Source of the DNA: Paraburkholderia gardini
Lineage (GTDB): Bacteria > Pseudomonadota > Gammaproteobacteria > Burkholderiales > Burkholderiaceae
Assembly (NCBI RefSeq): GCF_907164575.1
Contig: NZ_CAJQYY010000019.1
Coordinates: 62,001-126,000, forward strand
DNA: 64,000 bases
Direction: 5' to 3'
Shown here: positions 1-10,700 of the stretch, piece after piece
Layout of the letters: every line of letters begins with the position of its first letter
How positions within the stretch are numbered: position 1 is the stretch's first letter
Notes under the pieces: generated by a model
Told to the model about the DNA's origin: nothing
The model's input: only the letters and a program-made list of their open reading frames with translations
Databases searched by the model: none
Made by a program: the position numbers and the translations under genes

Positions 1-585
1 ATGCGAAGACTGTCGACGGGCTTCGCGTCGCGCCATTGCCCGGCGAGTGCGCGCGTACGCGCTGAATGATGACGCAACGCACGCATGACGTGGCGGCGCG
101 CGGGACGCGCAGCCTTCAACGCGGCGCGGGTAAGACTGGTGCTCGATAAGGTGTGCATGGTTTCAGTCAGAAAAATAGGGCATCGGACAAGCGATGGCAG
201 GTGCGTTGAACGAAGCACCAAACAGGCCAGCGGGGTCGATGGAGAAACCGGGAAATGCGTGGATCGATGCCGCGGCAGCCGTCACAGGCCGCGCGCGCAC
301 CGCAGAGGCGGGATGGGCAATCAACATGCATGCAGGCTACACGCGATTCATGACGCCAGGAAGTCGGGTTTTTCCCCTTGAGAGTGCGGAAAATGCAGGT
401 CATAACCCTGTTGCAAACACGGGCCATGAACTGCAATCGCGCGCCCGTGACCGTTTTTCGTGCGGGGCTGCCCCTCGGATGTGCGATACGTCAAGGTAGC
501 CGTTTGCGCGGTCGCCGATCGCGCGCGCAGCAGGATCGGGTACGTTTTACAATCCGGTATTAGCCAGCCGAACCGGAATGTCTCC
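1..585. other. Gene-free stretch at window start
   Basis: I see no convincing gene here. The open frames overlap one another on both strands, have no ribosome-binding sites and no recognisable domains. The last part must hold the promoter of the dioxygenase that starts at 586. A gene ending just before base 1 cannot be excluded. Confidence 0.5.
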
Positions 586-1365
586 ATGTCAGTACAGTCG
601 CATCCTTCGCTTCATTCGAAAAAGGAACAGGTACAGGTGCTGCGCGAACGCGGCTTCGTGGTCGTGCCCGGCCTGCTTTCGCCAGAGCGCTGCGCGCAGA
701 TGAAGCAGGTGGCGCAGCGGCAGTTGCAGGAGGCCGCCGCGCCGCTCGAATTCGAGGCGGATCTGCGCTATCCGGGCGCGCCCGAATCGAAGCATGCGCC
801 TGGCGGACACACCGTGCGGCGCCTGCTCGATGCTTACCAGCGCGATCCGCTCTTTCGCGAATGGGCGACCGCGCCGGAAATTCGTGGCTGGATGGAACTG
901 TATTTCGGCGAGGAGCCGCGCCTGTCGCGCGCGCATCACAACTGCATGATGACGAAGCACCCCGCGTACGGCAGCCTGACGGGCTGGCATCGCGACGTGC
1001 GGTACTGGTCGTTCGAGCGGGATGACCTGGTGTCGGTGTGGGTCGCGCTCGGACCCGAAACGGTCGACAACGGCGCGCTCTGGTTTGTGCCGCTGTCGCA
1101 CACCGCGCCGTTCACGTCGGAGCGCTTCGATCAGGCGAAATTTTTCCGCTCCGACCTGCCCGAAAATCAGGCGCTGATCCAGACGGCGATCTCGCCGGAA
1201 CTGCAGGCCGGCGACGTCGTGTTCTTCCACTGCAACACGCTGCATTCCGCCGGCAAGAATATCAGCGACGACGTGAAATTTTCGCTCGTGTTCACGTATC
1301 ACGGCGCGAGCAATGTGCCGCTGCCCGGGTCGCGGTCGGCGTCGATTCCGGAAGTCGCGTTCTGA
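586..1365 (+). CDS. Phytanoyl-CoA dioxygenase (PhyH) family protein
   Basis: This 259-residue protein looks like an Fe(II)/2-oxoglutarate-dependent oxygenase of the PhyH family. The metal-binding HxD is seen in GWHRDVRYW, and a distal histidine is in FFHCNTLHSAGKN, followed by a conserved arginine/lysine-rich stretch. PhyH members hydroxylate acyl-CoAs or small metabolites; the substrate cannot be read from sequence. The frame is open from 460, but homology-like sequence begins after the ATG at 586 (MSVQSHPSLHSKKEQ), so I start there. It is a single gene and is not obviously co-transcribed with its convergent DUF3185 neighbour. Confidence 0.85.
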   Translation: MSVQSHPSLHSKKEQVQVLRERGFVVVPGLLSPERCAQMKQVAQRQLQEAAAPLEFEADLRYPGAPESKHAPGGHTVRRLLDAYQRDPLFREWATAPEIRGWMELYFGEEPRLSRAHHNCMMTKHPAYGSLTGWHRDVRYWSFERDDLVSVWVALGPETVDNGALWFVPLSHTAPFTSERFDQAKFFRSDLPENQALIQTAISPELQAGDVVFFHCNTLHSAGKNISDDVKFSLVFTYHGASNVPLPGSRSASIPEVAF

Positions 1366-1447
1366 AGCTCGACCGGCGATCTTCAACCGGTAACCGCAAA
1401 CGATGAGCGGTGTTTCAATCGTCAATCGCCGCTCATCGCGCGCGGAT

Positions 1448-1651
1448 CTAGCGCTTGCCCGACACGACGAGACCGGTGAGCCCGGCAAGTGTCGCGACCA
1501 CGCCGCCTGCGATCAGAAAGATCGTCTTGTTTGTCGGTGCGCCCGTGAAGACGCGCGAGACATCGTTGCTGAACGAGTGGAACGACTGGCCACCGAAGTA
1601 AAGCAGCACCACGCCGCCAACGATCAACGCAAACGAGATCGCTCTGGTCAT
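1448..1651 (-). CDS. DUF3185 family small membrane protein
   Basis: A 67-residue protein with two hydrophobic helices (about residues 5-20 and 44-63) joined by a polar loop containing the FSNDVSRVFTG stretch. This matches the two-helix DUF3185 family, which has no assigned function and is probably in the inner membrane. A GAGGGA ribosome-binding site sits just upstream of the ATG. It is convergent with the PhyH gene. Confidence 0.8.
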   Translation of the reverse strand: MTRAISFALIVGGVVLLYFGGQSFHSFSNDVSRVFTGAPTNKTIFLIAGGVVATLAGLTGLVVSGKR

Positions 1652-1811
1652 GAAAATCCCTCATCGTTAAACATGGTCGCCGCAGTTTAGGCGAGCGACG
1701 TGGCAACGTCCATCCTTCGTCCCGCAGTGTGGGGCGATGCAGTCGACGCCCCGATTGGCTACCATACACAGTTCAGCACGCCTTTTCAGCCTCTATCAGG
1801 GAATTCCAGCG

Positions 1812-2855
1812 ATGGCTTACGAAGCAGCATCAGAACGCTATTCGGACATGCAATACCGCGTCTGCGGCAAGTCGGGGCTCAAGCTGCCGGCGCTGTCGCT
1901 CGGCCTGTGGCACAACTTCGGCGATACGACGCCTTTCTCGACGCAACGCGACATCCTGCGCACCGCGTTCGATCTCGGCATCACGCACTTCGATCTGGCG
2001 AACAATTACGGGCCGCCGTACGGTAGCGCGGAAACGAATTTCGGCCGCCATTTCAAGGACGATTTCAAGCCGTACCGCGACGAACTGCTGATCTCGTCGA
2101 AGGCGGGCTGGGACATGTGGCCGGGTCCGTACGGTCAGGGCGGCGGCTCGCGCAAGTACGTGCTCGCGAGTCTCGATCAGAGCCTGCAGCGCATGGGCCT
2201 CGATTACGTCGACATTTTCTATTCGCATCGTTTCGACGCCGACACGCCGCTCGAGGAAACCGCCGGTGCGCTCGCTACTGCGGTGCAACAGGGCAAGGCG
2301 CTGTACATCGGCATTTCGTCGTATTCGCCGGCAAAAACGCGTGAAATGGCGAAGCTGCTCAGCGAATACAAGGTGCCGCTGCTGATCCACCAGCCGGCGT
2401 ACAACATGCTGAACCGCTGGGTCGAGCATGAACTGCTCGACACGCTCGATGGCATCGGCGCCGGCAGTATCGCGTTCACGCCGCTCGCGCAAGGTCTTCT
2501 GACCGGCAAGTATCTGAACGGCGTGCCGCAGGACGCACGCGTCAACAAGGCGGGTGGCGGTTCGCTCAAGCAGGAGCATCTGAGCGCGCAAAACATGGAG
2601 CACGTGCGCAAGCTCAACGAAATCGCGCAACGCCGCGGCCAGAGCCTCGCGCAGATGGCGCTTGCCTGGACGCTGCGCGGTGGCCGCGTGACGTCGGCAC
2701 TGATCGGCGCGAGCAAGCCGGAGCAGGTGCGCGAGAATGCCGGTGCGTTGAAGAACCTTGAGTTTTCGAAGGAAGAACTGGCTGAAATCGATCGTTACGC
2801 GACCGAAGGCGGCGTCAACCTGTGGGAAAAGCCGTCGACCGATCAGCACGTCTGA
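1812..2855 (+). CDS. gpr: Aldo/keto reductase, L-glyceraldehyde 3-phosphate reductase (YghZ) type
   Basis: A 347-residue NADPH-dependent aldo/keto reductase, close in length to E. coli YghZ/Gpr (346 aa), which reduces L-glyceraldehyde 3-phosphate and methylglyoxal. The AKR tetrad is visible: Asp in THFDLANNYG, Tyr in the same loop (NNYGPPYGSAE), Lys in LLISSKAGWD and His in IFYSHRFD. The C-terminal cofactor segment ALIGASKPEQVRENAG is typical of the family. The frame opens at 1737, but ATG 1812 has an AGGGAA site at good spacing and gives the family length. A strong intrinsic terminator follows. Confidence 0.88.
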   Translation: MAYEAASERYSDMQYRVCGKSGLKLPALSLGLWHNFGDTTPFSTQRDILRTAFDLGITHFDLANNYGPPYGSAETNFGRHFKDDFKPYRDELLISSKAGWDMWPGPYGQGGGSRKYVLASLDQSLQRMGLDYVDIFYSHRFDADTPLEETAGALATAVQQGKALYIGISSYSPAKTREMAKLLSEYKVPLLIHQPAYNMLNRWVEHELLDTLDGIGAGSIAFTPLAQGLLTGKYLNGVPQDARVNKAGGGSLKQEHLSAQNMEHVRKLNEIAQRRGQSLAQMALAWTLRGGRVTSALIGASKPEQVRENAGALKNLEFSKEELAEIDRYATEGGVNLWEKPSTDQHV

Positions 2856-2900
2856 CCGGCTGCGCGGCCCTCGCGTTTGATCGCGCAGGTGTATCCGGAA

Positions 2901-2923
2901 AGCCGCCGCAAGGCGGCTTTTTC
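2901..2923 (+). terminator. Intrinsic terminator after aldo/keto reductase
   Basis: A 7-bp stem AGCCGCC/GGCGGCT with loop GCAA is followed by TTTTTC, about 45 bases after the stop codon at 2855. Confidence 0.8.
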
Positions 2924-2989
2924 ACGTGTGCTTCACGCGCGCTTCACGTATGCGGAGCGCCTGCCCCGGCGATCCGCGTGATCGGGTAG

Positions 2990-3175
2990 CTAGACCAGTG
3001 CGGGTAGGCCTTCGACCAGCAACACCGCAACGACCACGCCGAGTAGCGCGCCCAGCACGCGCAACACGTTATGCCTGAACTCGGTTGCACACGGGCACGC
3101 GCCAAGAAAGAGCGCGCCGGCTAGCGCCATCGGAATGACCAGAATGAAATCACCGATCGTGAAATAGGTCGTCAT
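2990..3175 (-). CDS. Small membrane protein, unknown function
   Basis: A 61-residue protein (starts MTTYFTIGDF) with two hydrophobic segments at about residues 8-24 and 38-56 and a Cys-Pro-Cys in between (GACPCATEF). The frame extends upstream to 3319, but the ATG at 3175 has a perfect AAGGAG at 8-nt spacing and begins the hydrophobic protein, so I choose it. I do not recognise the family. It lies between the aldo/keto reductase terminator and the MFS gene and reads in the same direction as the MFS gene, 258 bases downstream of it. Confidence 0.65.
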   Translation of the reverse strand: MTTYFTIGDFILVIPMALAGALFLGACPCATEFRHNVLRVLGALLGVVVAVLLVEGLPALV

Positions 3176-3433
3176 GCCCGTCTCCTTATGTGTTGCTGCA
3201 TATTTCTGCGCGAGGCCCGCTGTAGTTGTAATGAAAGCGGAGCAACCGCGTGATTTGAGTATAGGCGACGGTTTGACGGACAGCGCCGTGATGCGGCGCC
3301 GCAGCGCCGCGTTTCGCATAGCCGGAGCCGCGCCAGGTGGGGCCCGACGCGATCTGGCACCTGTTTGAAGCGGTCACGAAAAAGTGTGACGGTGCCTTGC
3401 AACGACCTTTCGATGCGCGCTGCGGATCATGGT

Positions 3434-4717
3434 TTACGCGAGGCCTTGCCGTTCGCGCGCGCGCAGCCACCACGCCCCCGCGATGCCGCACAGCAACAGC
3501 AACGTGACGAGCGAAACCACGCCGTTCCAGCCGTGCTTCGCCCACACGTGTCCGCCGTACGAACCCACGATGCTTGATCCGAGGTAATACGCGAGCAGAT
3601 AGAGCGCGGCGGCCTGGCCTTTCGCCGTTTTCGCCATCCGGCCGACCCAGCCGCTTGCCACTGCGTGTCCGGCGAAAAAGCCGAACGTCAGGCACGCGAT
3701 GCCGGCCGCGATCGCCAGGATCGGTTGCAGCATCGTCAACGCCACGCCGCTCAGCATGAGCACGAGGCTTGCTATCAGCACGCGTGCCCGGCCGAACGTA
3801 TCGGCCATGCGTCCCGACCACGGCGAGGCGACCACGCCGGTGAGATACACGACGAAAATCGAGCTGATTTCGGCCTGGCTCAGCAGGTACGGCGGCGCGA
3901 GCAGCCGGTAGCCGATGTAGTTGTACAACGTGACGAAACTGCCCATCAGCACGAACGCCATCAGGAACACGACCGGCAGTCCGGCGGTCGTGAAATGCTT
4001 CGCGAGCGCGGCTCGATGATGCGAAAAACCCAGCCCGCGACGAGGCACGAAATGGCGCGACGGCGGCAGCAGCGTGCGAAACGCGAGCATCGCCAGCAGG
4101 CCGAGCACGCCGATGACGGCAATCGACACACGCCAGCCGAACAGGTTCGCGACGACGCCCGTGATCACGCGCCCCGCCATGCCGCCGATCGCCGTGCCGC
4201 CCACGTACAGTCCCATCGCGAGGCCGAGGCCCTCGGGATGCACTTCCTCGGCGAGATAAGCCATCGCGACGGCCGGCACGCCGCCGAGCGCGAGCCCTTC
4301 GAGCGCGCGCAGCACCAGCAGCTGATGCCATTGCGGCGCGAAAGCCGCCGCGAGCGTGAGCACCGACGACGCCGTGAGCGACGCCGTCATCAGACGATGA
4401 CGGCTCCAGCCTTCCGACACAAAGCCCGCGACGAAAATCGCGAACGCGAGCGTGGCCGTCGTGAGTGAGAGCGAGAAGCTGCTTTGCGCGGGGCTGACGC
4501 CGAACGCCGTCGAGAACGCGGGCAGGAGCGGCTGCACGCAATAGAGCAGTGAGAACGTCGCGTAGCCGGCGAACAGCAGCGCGAGACTTGCACGCCAGTA
4601 GGTGCGCGTGCCGCGCTCCAGGTACGGAATGCCGGAAGCGTCGTCCGGCGCATGACCCGAAGCAGTTGAAGAAACCGCCGGATCAGGCAGCCGGTCAGGT
4701 TTCTGTGAAGCGTTCAC
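3434..4717 (-). CDS. MFS transporter, YnfM/arabinose-efflux-like
   Basis: A 427-residue, 12-helix major facilitator protein. The helix 2-3 loop region (FVSEGWSRHRLMTAS) and helix 4 (LEGLALGGVPAVAMAYLAEE) match the YnfM-type exporters. A polar N-terminal tail of about 40 residues precedes helix 1. The open frame continues to 4945, but the GTG at 4717 is preceded by GGGAG at 8 nt, and the upstream translation is low-complexity Arg-rich, so I use GTG. The substrate is unknown; family members export sugars or small drugs. Confidence 0.8.
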   Translation of the reverse strand: MNASQKPDRLPDPAVSSTASGHAPDDASGIPYLERGTRTYWRASLALLFAGYATFSLLYCVQPLLPAFSTAFGVSPAQSSFSLSLTTATLAFAIFVAGFVSEGWSRHRLMTASLTASSVLTLAAAFAPQWHQLLVLRALEGLALGGVPAVAMAYLAEEVHPEGLGLAMGLYVGGTAIGGMAGRVITGVVANLFGWRVSIAVIGVLGLLAMLAFRTLLPPSRHFVPRRGLGFSHHRAALAKHFTTAGLPVVFLMAFVLMGSFVTLYNYIGYRLLAPPYLLSQAEISSIFVVYLTGVVASPWSGRMADTFGRARVLIASLVLMLSGVALTMLQPILAIAAGIACLTFGFFAGHAVASGWVGRMAKTAKGQAAALYLLAYYLGSSIVGSYGGHVWAKHGWNGVVSLVTLLLLCGIAGAWWLRARERQGLA

Positions 4718-4886
4718 GAAGCGGTCTCCCGGAAAAGCAAAGACCTCAACGATACGCCGGTCACGCGTGAGAGGTGGCCGGCGCGGGCAATCGATGGCGT
4801 TCCCGCGGCTGCGCGAAACGCGCGCCGCGCACCGGATTCGATGCAACGCAACGCAACGCCGCTCGCCACGCGTACCGCGCGCGTCG

Positions 4887-6422
4887 CTATCCGCGCGTTG
4901 CCGGCGCGCTGGACACCGCACCGGTCGATGTGCCCGAAGGTGCATCGGGATGCACGATCTGCTCGTCGGTGGGCAGTTGCGACGCGTCCCAGCCGCCGCC
5001 GAGCGCCTTGATCAGCGCGACGCTCGAGGCCATCCGGCGGCGCGCGATGGCGACCGACTGGCGTTCGTTCGACAGCGCCGTGGTCTGCGCGACGACGACA
5101 TCGAGATAGGTGATCGCGCCGTTTTTGTAGCGGTCCGAGATCACCGCGAGCGCGCGCTCCGCAGCCGTCACGGCATCGTTCTGCGCGAGCGCTTCCTGTT
5201 CGAGCACGCGCAATGCGGCGAGATTGTCCTCGACGTCGCCGAACGCGCTGAGCACGGTCTGACGATAGTTCGCGACGCTTTCGTCGTAGTGCGCCTGCGC
5301 CTCTGCCTTCACGGCCGCGCGTCCGCCGAAGTCGAGCAGCGTGCCCGCAAGCGTCGGCCCGAGCGACCAGAAGCGCGAGGGCGCCAGCAGCCACGAGCTG
5401 ACGTTCGTCGCTTCGAGACCGCCGGTGACGGACAGCACCAGGTCCGGAAAGAATGCCGCGGTCGCAACGCCGATCTGCGCGTTCGTCGCGGCCATCTGGC
5501 GTTCCGCGGAAGCGATGTCGGGCCGCCGTTCGAGCAGCGCCGACGGCACGCCAGCCGGCGCCACGACCGGCACCGCAACGAGCGGCGCGACGGGCAGCGA
5601 GAACGTCGACGGACTCTGGCCCGTCAGGATCGCGATCGCGTGCTCGAGTTGCGTGCGCTGCACGTCGAGATCGATCGCCTGCGCCTGGGTGGTTCGCAGC
5701 TGGGTTTCCGCCTGCGCGACATCGGCGTCGGTGGCGATGCCGCCCGCCCGGCGATGCTGCGTCAGGTCGAGCGCATCGCGATATGCCTTGATCGTGTTGT
5801 CGAGCAGCTGATGCTCCTGATCGATACCGCGCAGCTCGAAGTAGTCGGTGGCGAGTTCGGCCTGCATCGACAGAAGCGCGGACTGCGCATCGGCGGCGCT
5901 CGCCTGCGCGCCCGCTTTCGCGCCTTCGACGCTGCGCGAGATGCGACCCCACAGATCGGGTTCCCACGATGCATCCGCCTGCACGAGGTAGTCGTTGAGC
6001 GTGAGGCCGGCGGTCGATTTGTGCAGCACGTTGGCCGACGAACGCGCGCGCGAATAGTCGCCGGATGCGGTCACGGACGGAAAGAAGCTGGAGCGGAACT
6101 GCGCGACCGTGGCGCGGGCCGCGCGAAAGCGCGCCTGCGCGGCCTGCACGTCCTGGTTTTCGGTGGCGACGCGCGTTTCGAGCGCGTTTAGCGCCGGGTC
6201 GCCGTAGACTTCCCACCACGCGCCGCGCGTGCCGAGGTCGGCGGGTTGCGCGGGCTTCCAGCCGGTGCCTTCGAGTTCCTTGTATGTCGCGGCGGTGGTC
6301 GAGGTCGGTTTGACGTAGTCCGGACCCACGACGCAGCCCGCAAGCATCGATGCCGCTGCAATCGCTGCCAGCGAAAGACGCAGCCCGCGCCGGTGAGACG
6401 AACGATGAAGTCGCATGTTCAC
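4887..6422 (-). CDS. RND efflux outer-membrane lipoprotein (OprM/NodT family)
   Basis: A 511-residue outer-membrane channel of a tripartite efflux pump. The signal peptide ends in a lipobox (MLAGC), and the mature start VVGPDYVKP is diagnostic of OprM/NodT proteins. Two outer-membrane efflux repeats follow. It is the last gene of a three-gene operon: the GTG start overlaps the adaptor's stop in a GTGA tetranucleotide. An ATG two codons in (6416) is an equally plausible start. The product would assemble as a trimer docking on the adaptor and permease. Confidence 0.9.
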   Translation of the reverse strand: MNMRLHRSSHRRGLRLSLAAIAAASMLAGCVVGPDYVKPTSTTAATYKELEGTGWKPAQPADLGTRGAWWEVYGDPALNALETRVATENQDVQAAQARFRAARATVAQFRSSFFPSVTASGDYSRARSSANVLHKSTAGLTLNDYLVQADASWEPDLWGRISRSVEGAKAGAQASAADAQSALLSMQAELATDYFELRGIDQEHQLLDNTIKAYRDALDLTQHRRAGGIATDADVAQAETQLRTTQAQAIDLDVQRTQLEHAIAILTGQSPSTFSLPVAPLVAVPVVAPAGVPSALLERRPDIASAERQMAATNAQIGVATAAFFPDLVLSVTGGLEATNVSSWLLAPSRFWSLGPTLAGTLLDFGGRAAVKAEAQAHYDESVANYRQTVLSAFGDVEDNLAALRVLEQEALAQNDAVTAAERALAVISDRYKNGAITYLDVVVAQTTALSNERQSVAIARRRMASSVALIKALGGGWDASQLPTDEQIVHPDAPSGTSTGAVSSAPATRG

Positions 6423-7711
6423 TGCCCGGCCTGCCCTGACGAAGCGCCTTGCGCACTGGCCGTCGCCGTGGCGGACGCGCCCGCTGCGCCGCCTGCGCCA
6501 TTGGGCCCGCCTGCGTTCTTCCGCTCGACGATGCGCACGGGTGCGCCGTTGACGATCGAATCCTGCGGATTGAGGATCACCTGCTCATCGCCCTGCAAAC
6601 CCGATGCAACGGCCACGCGCGTGCCGAAGTCCGTCCCGAGGGAAACGGTCACCAGCTTGACGTGGTTGTCGGGCGTCACGGTGGCGACTTTCACGCCATC
6701 CGGCCGGAACAGGAACGCGTTGCCCGGCAGCGTGAACCGCGCGGCGCCCGTGCCGAGCGCGAAGTGCACCTGCGCATATGCGCCCGGCAGCAGATCGCCG
6801 TCGTGATTGTCGACATCGACTTCGACGAGCATCGTTCGCTGTGTCGCATCGACGGATCCAGCCGTGCGCGCGACCTTGCCTGGATAGTGTTTCGCGGGCG
6901 TTTCCGTGAGCGTGAGGTATGCGTTCTGCTGCGCATGGATCTGCTGCGCGTAAGCCTGCGGCACGTTGACGTACACCCGCAGCCGGTCCGCCTGCGCGAC
7001 GTGGAACAGCTCTTTCGCCGGACCGCCCGAGCTGCCTGCATCGATCAGCGCGCCGACGTCGACGTTACGCGCCGTCACGATGCCGTCGAACGGTGCGAAG
7101 ACCTTCTGGAACGACTGCGTCTTTTCGAGCCGCGCGACGTTGAAACGCGCCGCGTCGAGCGTCGCTTTCTTCGCGAGCATGTCGCCGACTTTCTCGTCGG
7201 TTTCCTGCTTCGAGACCGAGTTGCTTTTCAGCATGTCGGTCCAGCGGTCGGCGGTCGTTTTCGACAACGCGAAATTTGCCTGCGCATTGGCAAGATCGGC
7301 GCGCGCCGCGCGCAACTGGTCGTCGACTTCCGGTGTGTCGATCTCGGCGAGCAGCTGGCCGGCCTTCACGTGCGCGCCGATGTCGGCGTACCACTTGCGC
7401 AGATAACCGTTCGTGCGCGCGTAGATCGGCGTGTCGAGAAACGCCTGCACGTTGCCCGGCAGCACGAGATCGAGCGCCGCATCCGACTTTTGCGGATGCA
7501 CGACCTGGACGCTCGTCTGGCTCGCGTGAACCGCATCGCGTTCGAGCGCGGCGTGCGCGCTGCGACGCGACCAGATGCCCTGCGCCGCGAGCACCAGCAC
7601 GACGACGATCGCCACCACGACGGGCCAGCGCTTGCGCTTCGGCATCGCCGTTGCTTTAGCCTTCAGGAGGTGCGCGTCGTCGTGACGCTCCGGACCTTTG
7701 CCTTCCATCAA
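6419..7711 (-). CDS. RND efflux periplasmic adaptor subunit
   Basis: A 430-residue membrane-fusion protein. One transmembrane anchor lies at about residues 28-47 (WPVVVAIVVVLVLAA). The lipoyl-like half-motif VLPGNVQAFLDTPIYARTNG, a coiled coil around residues 120-190 and the second lipoyl half (FAPFDGIVTARNVDVGALI) follow, then beta-barrel and membrane-proximal domains. The C terminus is Gly/Ala/Ser-rich. It starts within an ATGA overlap with the permease stop and ends in a GTGA overlap with the channel gene, so all three proteins should be made from one coupled message. Confidence 0.9.
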   Translation of the reverse strand: MMEGKGPERHDDAHLLKAKATAMPKRKRWPVVVAIVVVLVLAAQGIWSRRSAHAALERDAVHASQTSVQVVHPQKSDAALDLVLPGNVQAFLDTPIYARTNGYLRKWYADIGAHVKAGQLLAEIDTPEVDDQLRAARADLANAQANFALSKTTADRWTDMLKSNSVSKQETDEKVGDMLAKKATLDAARFNVARLEKTQSFQKVFAPFDGIVTARNVDVGALIDAGSSGGPAKELFHVAQADRLRVYVNVPQAYAQQIHAQQNAYLTLTETPAKHYPGKVARTAGSVDATQRTMLVEVDVDNHDGDLLPGAYAQVHFALGTGAARFTLPGNAFLFRPDGVKVATVTPDNHVKLVTVSLGTDFGTRVAVASGLQGDEQVILNPQDSIVNGAPVRIVERKNAGGPNGAGGAAGASATATASAQGASSGQAGQ

Positions 7712-10700
7712 TGCCCCACATCAGGATGTTTTTGAACCACGTTTTCCGACGCGCGTAGACGTCGCGCCGAGAGCTGTCTATAGATCAGCGAGAACACCAC
7801 CGGCACGAAAATCAGCGTCGCGAGCGTGCCGACCGCGAGACCGCCGATCACCGCCCGGCCGAGCGGCGCGTTCTGCTCGCCGCCTTCGCCGAGGCCGATC
7901 GCCATCGGCACCATGCCGATCACCATCGCGAGCGCGGTCATCAGCACAGGACGGAATCGCGTGAAGCCCGCTTCGATGGCGGCGCGTGTCGCGTCGCCGT
8001 GTTCGAGCAGCTGTTCGCGGGCGAAGCTGATCACCAGGATCGAGTTGGCCGTCGCGATGCCGATACACATGATCGCGCCGGTGAGCGCGGGAATCGACAG
8101 CGTGGTGTGCGTGAGAAACAGCATCCACACGATGCCCGCGAGCGCGCCCGGCAACGCGGTGATGATGATGAACGGATCGAGCCACGACTGGAAGTTCACC
8201 ACGATCAGCAGATACACCAGCACGATCGCGAACACGAGACCGGCGAAGAGGCCGGAGAACGAATCGTTCATCGTCTGCACCTGGCCGCGCAGCTTGATCG
8301 TCGAGCTCTTCGGCATGTCTGCTTTCGAGTCGGCGATGATCTTCGAAATGTCGTCGGAGACGCCGCCGAGATCGCGGCCGTCGGCGGTGCCGTAGATGTC
8401 GATCGTCGTTTGCGCGTTGTAGTGGTTGATGACGGCGTTGCCCGCTTCGCGGTGCATCGTCGCCAGCGAGCCGAGGATGTTGCTCTTGCCGTTCGCGTTG
8501 AGCGGAATATTCGCGAGCGCCTGCAGCGAATCGATCGTGTATTGCGGCGCTTCCGTGATCACGTTGTAGCTGACGCCGTTCAGCGGATTGAGCCAGAACG
8601 TCGGCGTCGTCTGCTGGCTGCCCGATAGCGTGATCAGCAGGTTGCTCGCCACGTCCTTCTGCGTGAAGCCGGCCTGCTGCGCGCGCGTGCGATCGACGTC
8701 GATGAAAATGCGCGGCAGGTCGGAGGGCTGCTGGATTCGGGCGTCGGCAAACCCGGGCACGGTGCGCAGGCGGTCGAGCAGGCGCGCGGCGAACGCACGG
8801 TTACCCTGCACGTCGCGCCCGACGATCTGGATATCGATCGGCGACGGCATGCCGAAGTTGAGCGTCTGGCTCACGATATCCGCGGGCAGGAACGCGAACT
8901 GCACGCCGGGAAATTCGTCGCTGAGCGTGCGGCGCAGGAGGCGGACGTAACCGGCGGTCGGATGATGATCGGCGTTCAGCGTGATGAGCACGTCGGCGTC
9001 GGACGAGCCGATCGTGCCCGTGTTGCTGTACGACAGGTTGATACCCGACACCGGCAGGCCGATGTTGTCGATGATCGAATGCAGTTCGGCAGGCGGAATC
9101 AGCTGACGAATCCGTTTGTCGACGCGATCCGTGACGACCGCCGTTTCCTCGACCCGCATGCCGGTTTTCGCGCGCAGATGGAGCGCGATCGTGCCGGCGT
9201 CGACCTGCGGGAAGAAGTCGCGGCCGAGAAACGGCATCAGCAGCATCGACGCGCCGCAGCACGCCAGAAACGCAATGACGAACACGCCTGGTTTCGCCAC
9301 GCGCGCTTCCAGAAACACGCGATAGCGGTTGCGTACGTTCTCGAAGCCGCGCTCGAACGCGAGATGCGCGCGCATGAACGGATTGTGCGTCGTTTCGCTT
9401 ACGTGCAGGTCTTCCTTGCGATGGTGATTGCGCAGCAGGTATTTCGCGAGGGTCGGCACGAGCGTGCGCGAAAAGAAGTACGACGCGAGCATCGCGAAGA
9501 CGACGGCTTCGGCAAGCGGAACGAACAGATAATGCGCGACGCCCGTCAACAGGAACATCGGCACGAACACGATACAGATCGCCAGCGTCGACACCAGCGT
9601 GGGGATCGCGATCTGATGCGCGCCATCGAGAATCGCCTGCTCGAGATTCTTGCCCTGCTCCAGCTGATGGCTGATGTTTTCGATCGCGACGGTCGCGTCG
9701 TCGACCAGAATCCCGACCGCGAGCGCGAGCCCGCCGAGCGTCATGATGTTGATCGTTTCGCCGAGCGCGGACAGCGCGATGATCGACGTGATCATCGAAA
9801 GCGGAATCGACACGGCGATGATCAGCGTCGCGCGCCAGTTGCCGAGAAAGAGCAGGATCATCAGGGCGGTGAGGCCGGCGGCGATCAGCGCTTCGCGCAG
9901 CACGCCCTGCACCGAGGCGCGCACGAACAGCGACTGGTCAGCGACAGGATCGATGTTGAGCGACTCGGGCACGAGATTGCGCAGCGTCGGCATCATGTCC
10001 TTGATGCGCTGGACGATTTCGAGTGTCGACGTATTGCCGCTCTTGTTGATCGTGAGGAGCGATGCGCGCTGGCCGTTCACGCGCACGATGTTCGTCTGCG
10101 GCTGGAAGCCGTCGCGCACGTGCGCGACATCGCGGATATAAACGGTGCCGTTCGCGGTGGACTTGATCGGAATGTTGTTCAGGCCGGCGAGCGAATCGGG
10201 GCTCGCGTTCATCGTCACCGAATATTCAGTCGAACCGATTTTCGCGGTACCCGAGGGCAGGATCAGGTTTTGCGCGGTAATCGCGTTCACCACGTCCATC
10301 GGCGACAGGTTGCGCTCCTGGAGCTTGCGCGAATCGATGTCCACCATGATCTGGCGCTGCTTGCCGCCGTACGGCAGCGGCGCCGACGCGCCGGGTATGG
10401 TCGCGAGCTGCGTCTTCAGGAAGTTATTGCCGAAGTCGAACAGCTCCTGCTCGGTAAGCGTCGGCGACGACAGCGCGAGGCGCAGGATCGGCACTGTCGA
10501 CGCGTTGTAGCGCAGGATGAACGGCGGCGTGATGCCCGGCGGCAGCGAGCGCACCTGCGACTGCGACAGTGCGGTGACTTCCGCGAGTGCCTCGTCGATA
10601 TTCGCATGTGGCTGGAAGAAGATCTTGACGACAGCGATGCCGTTCAGCGAGGTCGATTCGACGTGCTCGATGTCGTTCACCGCCACCGAAAGCCCGCGCT